64,000 nt of DNA from Trissonchulus latispiculum (taxonomy: Eukaryota; Nematoda; Enoplea; Enoplida; Ironidae), in NCBI GenBank assembly GCA_030248195.1, contig JASAND010017595.1, positions 1 to 64,000 of the forward strand, in the 5' to 3' direction. The notes beneath the pieces are model-generated. The model was given only the letters and a program-made list of their open reading frames with translations. It made no database searches and had not been told where the DNA came from. A program made the translations under genes and the position numbers. Positions within the stretch are counted from its first letter, which is position 1. Every line of letters starts with the position of its first letter. Positions 59,122-64,000 of this stretch are shown one piece after another.

Positions 59122-59193
59122 GCACCTGGCGGGATTCGAACCCGTGTCTTCTGCTTAACGCGCAGACGCTCTAACCAACTGAGCCACAGTTGC
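59122..59193 (-). tRNA. tRNA-like sequence, GTT anticodon position (likely repeat-borne)
   Basis: A 72-nt cloverleaf on the minus strand: D arm GGCTCAGTTGGTTAGAGC, anticodon stem TCTGC/GCAGA with loop GCGTTAA, T arm CGGGTTCGAATCCCG. The anticodon position reads GTT (Asn), but position 33 is C instead of the near-universal T. The acceptor stem has one mismatch. A hairpin (CAGGTGCCCG / CGGGTGCCTG) directly follows the 3' end. It is one unit of a tandem dimer inserted in a transposon, so a SINE-type repeat is more likely than a working tRNA gene. Confidence 0.45.
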
Positions 59194-59369
59194 TTCAGTA
59201 GAAAGAGCGGAAGACCGAATACGAACCCAAAGTGTACAACTTTTCAACGCACAAGTGCATTGCACATCGCAAGTGGAGCGAGATAACTCTCAAGCCTCCC
59301 ACTGCAATATACACGAACCCAAGTTAAAGAAATGAAAGTTGTACACCACCAGGCACCCGAAAAATTCGG

Positions 59370-59441
59370 GCACCTGGCGGGGTTCGAACCCGCGTCTTCT
59401 GCTTAACGCTCAGACGCTCTAACCAACTGAGCCACAGGTGC
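59370..59441 (-). tRNA. Second tRNA-like copy of the tandem repeat
   Basis: Same cloverleaf about 248 bp further on, with a perfect acceptor stem (GCACCTG/CAGGTGC), T arm GCGGGTTCGAACCCCGC, loop GCGTTAA again with C at position 33, but a mismatched anticodon stem (TCTGA/GCAGA). Flanks are shared with the first copy: GAAATGAAAGTTGTACACC at the 3' side and CTTCAGTAGAAA at the 5' side. Part of one insertion in Kb. Confidence 0.45.
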
Positions 59442-60275
59442 TTCAGTAGAAAAAGCGGAAGACCGAATACGAACCCAAAGTGTACAACTTTTCAACGCAC
59501 AAGTGCATTGCACATAGGCTGCTAGGCTGATAGGCTGCTATCATAAAAAATGTAGTTTTTGCAAAAACACGACCATTTTTTTCCCAAAGATTGTGGAGCA
59601 CTCACCATGCAAGCTGGAGGGTTGCTATTTAATTGATGTGTTCTGCACAAATATACCCAGGGACGTTTTTTAGTTGCCCGATTACTGCTTTCTAGCTAAA
59701 GTAATCTCTGGACAAATTTGGAAAAAGTAGGCAAAATACATTTCAGCTTATTTTTTCATAACGAAGAGCGATTTCACAATAAATAAAAACTCGTCCCCAG
59801 CTATTTGATGGAGGTATCGAATGATATAGCCGATGTCTCGCGAAAAAATTTACTTGAGTGTGCAAAAAATCTGGAAAATTATACTTGTTCTAAAATGTGT
59901 TAAAAATATTTTGGAAAAGCAACATTACTTTCATGGTATGCATTAAAAGGAGAAAATGTCAAGCTGCATTTTGATATAATAATGGCTTCTTGACTACAAG
60001 TAATAAATGAGTAATAATGGTGCAAACTTTATGTGACCAAAGGGAATCACCACCTTAAGTTAATACTGGACAGAGTTTGCTGATATCTGGCGGCTCCAAT
60101 AACAACAAGTACATGTACATCGCTTATGCGAAAGTTTTATTTTATTTTAATTTGATAAGAAACATACACACCTATCCAAAGTCAACAAAACGCATTTACT
60201 CTAACACAAGTCACGCCAGTCTCCAAAGACGTAGATTTAGGAAGTGAAATAAGTCCAGGAAATAGTGAGACCAAT

Positions 60276-60849
60276 CAAATACGTGTTTTGCAATTGTGTT
60301 ACCGCCTGGAACCGTTGGAAGATTTACACCAAGTCAGTCTCAGCACTTAGACATGGTCTTTGTATTGCCGCGGGAGTAATCGATGAAGACTATAGGCACT
60401 ATAGCAATATTCGTTTTTTCAAACTGATTTTGCTAAACGAACTACCCATGTCATAAATTAAAAATATATGGGACGAAAACGCTGTAAAATGACTCGATAA
60501 AATATTGTTGGTTGATAACATTCCTTTCCGCAGGCTACTCACATACATTTCCACAGAACCAAAAGTACAACCAAAAGTACATGTGTTTTATTATAATACA
60601 CCCACATCCTTCTATGCAAAAACATAAACACCTTTGTATAACCCACAAGCTGCCTGAATAGTGTTACACTTGGTTTTAAAGACACTGTCGGAATCTCAGT
60701 TTTTAACTTTTGGAAGGAGGATTACCCCATTACCCGCGGAGATGAAGCACAGATTCAGTGAAAAAATCGTCATACAAAAGATTGAAGAATGTATCCATCT
60801 CGCAGAAACTTTAGGAGGACAGACCGGATTTGGTTCTACCGGAAAATAA
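60276..60849 (+). pseudogene. dUTPase pseudogene (fragments)
   Basis: Pieces of a trimeric dUTPase in order on the plus strand. About 60285-60415 holds LPPGTVGRF, a one-base frame change, then ALRHG and the motif-3 signature GVIDEDYR. About 60676-60765 holds VGISVFNF, EDYPITRGDE (motif 4). After another frame change, the last part to 60849 holds EKIVIQKIEEC and the P-loop-like C-terminal GQTGFGSTGK (motif 5) before TAA. The family removes dUTP to protect DNA. The gap 60416-60675 may be an intron or an insertion. The two frame changes and lack of an N-terminal motif 1 (within 200 bases) mark it as broken. Origin, host gene copy or retroelement, is undecided. Confidence 0.7.
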
Positions 60850-60859
60850 ATCTTTGTAC

Positions 60860-62317
60860 ATTTTGAAGCGACATATAGTTTATTGAAATATCTGGAATAT
60901 GGTTCCAAACTGGGTGGTATAGGTAGTGATAGCTCTCGGTTCTGGTAGAGATAACAACTGTTTTTAGATCTTGAAAATTGGAAGATATATGTTGTAACCA
61001 GTGTTCATATAATGATTGATAGGTGTAATGCGCCAGTCAATAAAGAGGTAGGATCTATTATTACTGCCAGTAAGCAAGCAACAGCCGTGACAATATGTAT
61101 AATGTACTCTTGCTACCAGTAAACAATTTAGGCAAGTTTAACGTACGAATTTTCAACTTTGCAGCTGTGATACTTTCACATTGTGCATGAAGTCTGCATC
61201 TATTACACTTTAAGCTACTGTTCGCTTTACTAGACAGCTACCTATCATAAATTCTCCCATAAATTCCTCAATTTCGCTACTTTATCATTTCTTAGCTTCT
61301 AGCAGCTTTGCAACAGCGTTTTATTATATAGTTTCTAATTAATCTTCCCACTCTTCTTAAGTTGCAGTTTTCGCACTATCTGTCTTGACAACTGTCTATC
61401 TAACAGCCAGAACATAAAACCCAAACTATTAATTATATTCACCCTATATCCTACCACGACAACTGTTCATAGTAAATATCTCCGTTCCTCTCTAGTTCTA
61501 GTGAAGAGTCTTTCATTATTCGCCTATTCTCAAGCGACTGCACCCTTTAATTTCACCGTTGTACGCATACTATGCTTCAACTATACTAATTCTTATTAAT
61601 TCTTTCAATCCGCTTCGCTTGCACATCAACTCCAACGGCAAAATGAAAAGCTAAGGCTTAGGCATGGACAGCAAAAGCGCACTGCGAAGCTGGCAGAACT
61701 CAGCTGAGACCGGGTTACAGCACAAGGTTTTTACAGGTCCTAAAGCAGTCGGGCGCAGGTTGCTGCCTAATAATCACTATTCATTCCCATTTCCTTACAT
61801 TCCAAACTTACCAATCAATACGATAGTGAAGTACTTTTAGGACACTGTTGAGTTTACAACGCAACTCAATTAGCTGGCGACCATTTTCATTGATAAGTTG
61901 TGTAATCCTTGTCTGATCAATCAGTGTATTTGTAGTAAACGTTGAGGCACAAAGACTTTAATGAAAGTTATTTTTGGATTAATTGTTCGCCGCCTAACTC
62001 ACTTGTCAAATCATTCATAATTCCTCGAGGTGTTAGAATCGAAAAGAGCGGCCCTTGATTTGTTATCTTCGGTTTCTTTAGTTTGTTTGTTGATTTAACA
62101 AAGCGCCTATTGGGTAGACGATGTAGGCACTAAGGAAATGTGTTATAGTTAAAAAGTTATACGTTTATTGAGAAAACACTGCTTTATTAAATTATTAATG
62201 GACACAATGATGTCTAAAGTGCGCGATATATTGCAAGGAACTTAATATATGTGCAGTTAAGGGTACTTTACCTGTCAAAATGCTATTCGAATTTACACTT
62301 GATAGTGATTTATATTT
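60860..62317. other. Intergenic DNA, one MITE end
   Basis: No gene is seen. A lone right end of the CAAGAG MITE family (GTATAATGTACTCTTG) ends at 61112. The remainder is AT-rich. Confidence 0.4.
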
Positions 62318-62342
62318 ATATGTATAATTTATATATACATAC

Positions 62343-62402
<60 letters not shown>
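62318..62402. repeat. (CATA)n and (TA)n microsatellite
   Basis: About five CATA units (62336-62355) run into about 23 TA units up to 62402. An open frame across it on the minus strand is an artefact. Confidence 0.95.
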
Positions 62403-62404
<2 letters not shown>

Positions 62405-62722
62405 GATACTGAAAAAGTATGGCACCTGACAGTTGAAACTGATACCTAGTCAGCCCCATCCGACTAGGTTTAAATATGAAATGTTTGGCTTCAAAAATAG
62501 AACCTGCAAGACAGCGAAAGTTGTGCCACAGCCAGGACTTCCAGCCTGGGCCCCAGCCATTTCTAGACTGTCGCGACGATCACCAAATGCGCCAATTCTG
62601 ATCTGGACTCTGTCACAACATCAGCTTCATTTCCGCCATATCCTGGATAAGGCGATTAATAAACGCTGGTGTGCCATCGACACCGAAGGCCTGGATGCAG
62701 ATGTGACTCTGCACGGTTCTGA

Positions 62723-63136
62723 CCATTTGAATCTGCACCCGTGGCCGTCTCGACAAAAAACGAGGATACTTACGTCTACTGCCTCGGGTATCTAACTGGT
62801 TTCCTTCCAACTAAGTTCCCTCAGAACTTAAAAGCGTTCCTTTCATAGCAAATGGAACGCCTTGTGATGCCCAAAGGTTTCAGGATATGTTTGAGTTCAC
62901 TTTCACACTCAGAGTGGACCTGACGACTCTTTAAAAAATCCAGATTCCCAACAGAACATGCCATCAGCCGGAAACCAAATGAAGGAATCAAACTGACCAC
63001 CATGAGCATGGCATTGCTCGGCACTTCGAATCCTAAAAACCAGGACATCCAAAAGTATGGCATTGATCTGCTGCCCACAGATGAGCAACTAGCATATGTC
63101 ATTGAAGATGTGCACCATCACCTTCGAATTGCTTAA
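62723..63136 (+). pseudogene. Decayed reading frame with two in-frame stops
   Basis: One frame is open from 62723 to the TAA at 63134-63136 apart from a TAG near 62848 and a TGA near 62920. Its text looks protein-like at both ends: 'TYVYCLGYLTGFLP' and 'SMALLGTSNPKNQDIQKYG ... VIEDVHHHLR'. An acceptor (TTTGTTTTAG, ending about 63332) opens a further acidic exon-like frame to about 63434 (WEDSDEEDDND). I recognise no family. It may be a decayed gene or transposon remnant. Confidence 0.3.
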
Positions 63137-63637
63137 ATCTGCTTGGATCGTTTAACCAAAAAATAAGACACCAGCAGTATATGATATTAAAAGTTCACGA
63201 AGGTAGGAAAACGCAGACGACTCTGCCTATTTCTCAGGCCGAAAAGATCGTAGGTAAAACAGTAAATTAGAATCAGAATTAATGCATAAACGTCATGCTT
63301 GCAGTATGACCTGTATAAAATCTTTGTTTTAGAATTGGAATGAAAGAGTAAACTCCGGAGTGAAGAAACTCTGGAGACATCGAGCTTGGGAAGACAGCGA
63401 CGAGGAAGATGACAATGATTATCAGCAGGATTAGCTGATTCCTGTACAAAAGGATGCAGTAAGATTTCACCCATTTGCATAAATTTAAGAAATCTCCAAG
63501 AGTGAAATTCTAAGTCAGCCTACTATATCGCGAGCTCAACCGTTGCTGAGGCCCATAGGACCAGTCAGGGAACGCCGAGTTCCCGTCGTGCCAACCCGCC
63601 AATCTTTAGCGAAACGCCAGCTGTTGCCGCTGGATAG

Positions 63638-63910
63638 CAAATCTTATGTTGCCATGGCTTTGCAACAGACGACGCTGTTCCGAGAATTTCAGGCATAGCG
63701 CGAAGATACAAGCCCGGTAAAGAAACACTTGAACAAGTGCTAGAGTTTTTCATCGGCCGTCACATTTGGGCATTGTCGTTGGGCGAAATTCTTGTCTCAG
63801 CCCTGGCACGAAATAAAGAGGTGGTTGATCAAAAATTCCAGCGTATAGCCAACCCGAATTTGGGTCGAACCTCGGATTCCTCCGCAGCCACCTCGGCGGC
63901 GAGGACGTAA
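63638..63910 (+). pseudogene. Open frame of unknown family, possibly frameshifted
   Basis: Open for 90 codons to TAA at 63908-63910, without a clear start. A second plus frame open from about 63530 to 63698 overlaps its front, so the two may be parts of one frameshifted gene. The text 'KETLEQVLEFFIGRHIW' and 'ALARNKEVVDQKFQRIANP' is protein-like. A retroelement gag-like region is one guess, but nothing diagnostic is visible and the window ends soon after. Confidence 0.25.
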
Positions 63911-64000
63911 TGCTCGACCTCAGTGGCTAAAACTGATCCATGCAGGAGATTGACGGTACACACTAATTTTGGGCTGCCCAGCAAAGTTCGCTACAGCTCC

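Larger units (their letters stand above)
55362..60054. mobile_element. TTAA-target element Kb, host of a hAT and tRNA-like repeats
   Basis: Left end GGTGGTGATTCCTTTTAGG, right end CAAAGGGAATCACCACC followed by TTAA (60055-60058). The left flank reads TTTGA instead of TTAA, probably mutated. It is the inverted relative of Ka, enlarged by a 3.27-kb hAT (55448-58717) and a block of about 450 bp of tRNA-like repeats (about 59073-59520). Confidence 0.75.

Noticed and set aside
59083..59286. 67-codon ORF containing a GGIRTR-type peptide
   Set aside because: This is the translated antisense of the tRNA-like T arm and D arm, a well-known spurious protein from tRNA repeats.
62195..62425. 76-codon Tyr/Ile-rich minus ORF
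   Set aside because: Translation of the (CATA)n/(TA)n microsatellite.

Overview
The window is eukaryotic nuclear DNA, almost certainly from an invertebrate metazoan. Its genes are split by GT-AG introns and are recognisable animal families: a ferritin heavy-chain type subunit, a membrane-anchored short-chain dehydrogenase and a collagen-like protein. It is packed with retrotransposons, DNA transposons, tRNA-derived repeats, G/C homopolymer tracts and TA microsatellites. There are no operons, no bacterial promoters and no CRISPR. I cannot fix the species; the compact mixed introns and RTE/hAT/Harbinger content would suit a flatworm or another lophotrochozoan, but that is inference.

Layout. 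0-4 kb: G/C-tract repeat DNA and a TIR element interrupted by a dead Jockey/CR1-like LINE (minus strand). 4.08-8.68 kb: a complete seven-exon SDR gene (SDR9C, BDH1-like) whose introns carry a tRNA-derived SINE, a hAT MITE and a C/G-rich element. 9.3 kb: a MITE with 7-bp target duplications. 12.2-14.15 kb: a complete three-exon ferritin gene. 14.7-17.7 kb: a degraded palindromic MITE, a 145-bp satellite and a 0.9-kb inverted-repeat element. 17.8-29.4 kb: a nested block holding a 7.4-kb hAT-type element (18165-25554, perfect 8-bp TSD) and a full-length RTE LINE (25994-29153, 12-bp TSD) between two 20-bp inverted TIRs. 30.6-38.3 kb: palindromic MITEs and Harbinger-type elements, with a three-deep nest (H2 contains a TTAA element K3, which contains H3). 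39.37-39.95 kb: the last exon of a collagen-like secreted protein. 40.4-46.5 kb: an element with inverted GGTTAG-type arrays and a non-coding cargo. 46.66-51.69 kb: an element built of 39-bp repeats around an exon-like ORF and a captured two-exon gene fragment. 51.8-60.05 kb: TTAA-targeting elements joined end to end, the last carrying a hAT transposon with a decayed intron-containing transposase and a dimer of a tRNA-like repeat. 60.2-60.85 kb: a dUTPase pseudogene. The rest is decayed reading frames and simple repeats.

The three host genes are unrelated in function and show no co-regulation. The strongest theme is in the mobile DNA: several different families of cut-and-paste elements have ends built from many iterations of a short family-specific word, arranged in opposite orientation at the two ends. 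Target-site duplications, and in two cases empty sites in paralogous elements, support the boundaries given.
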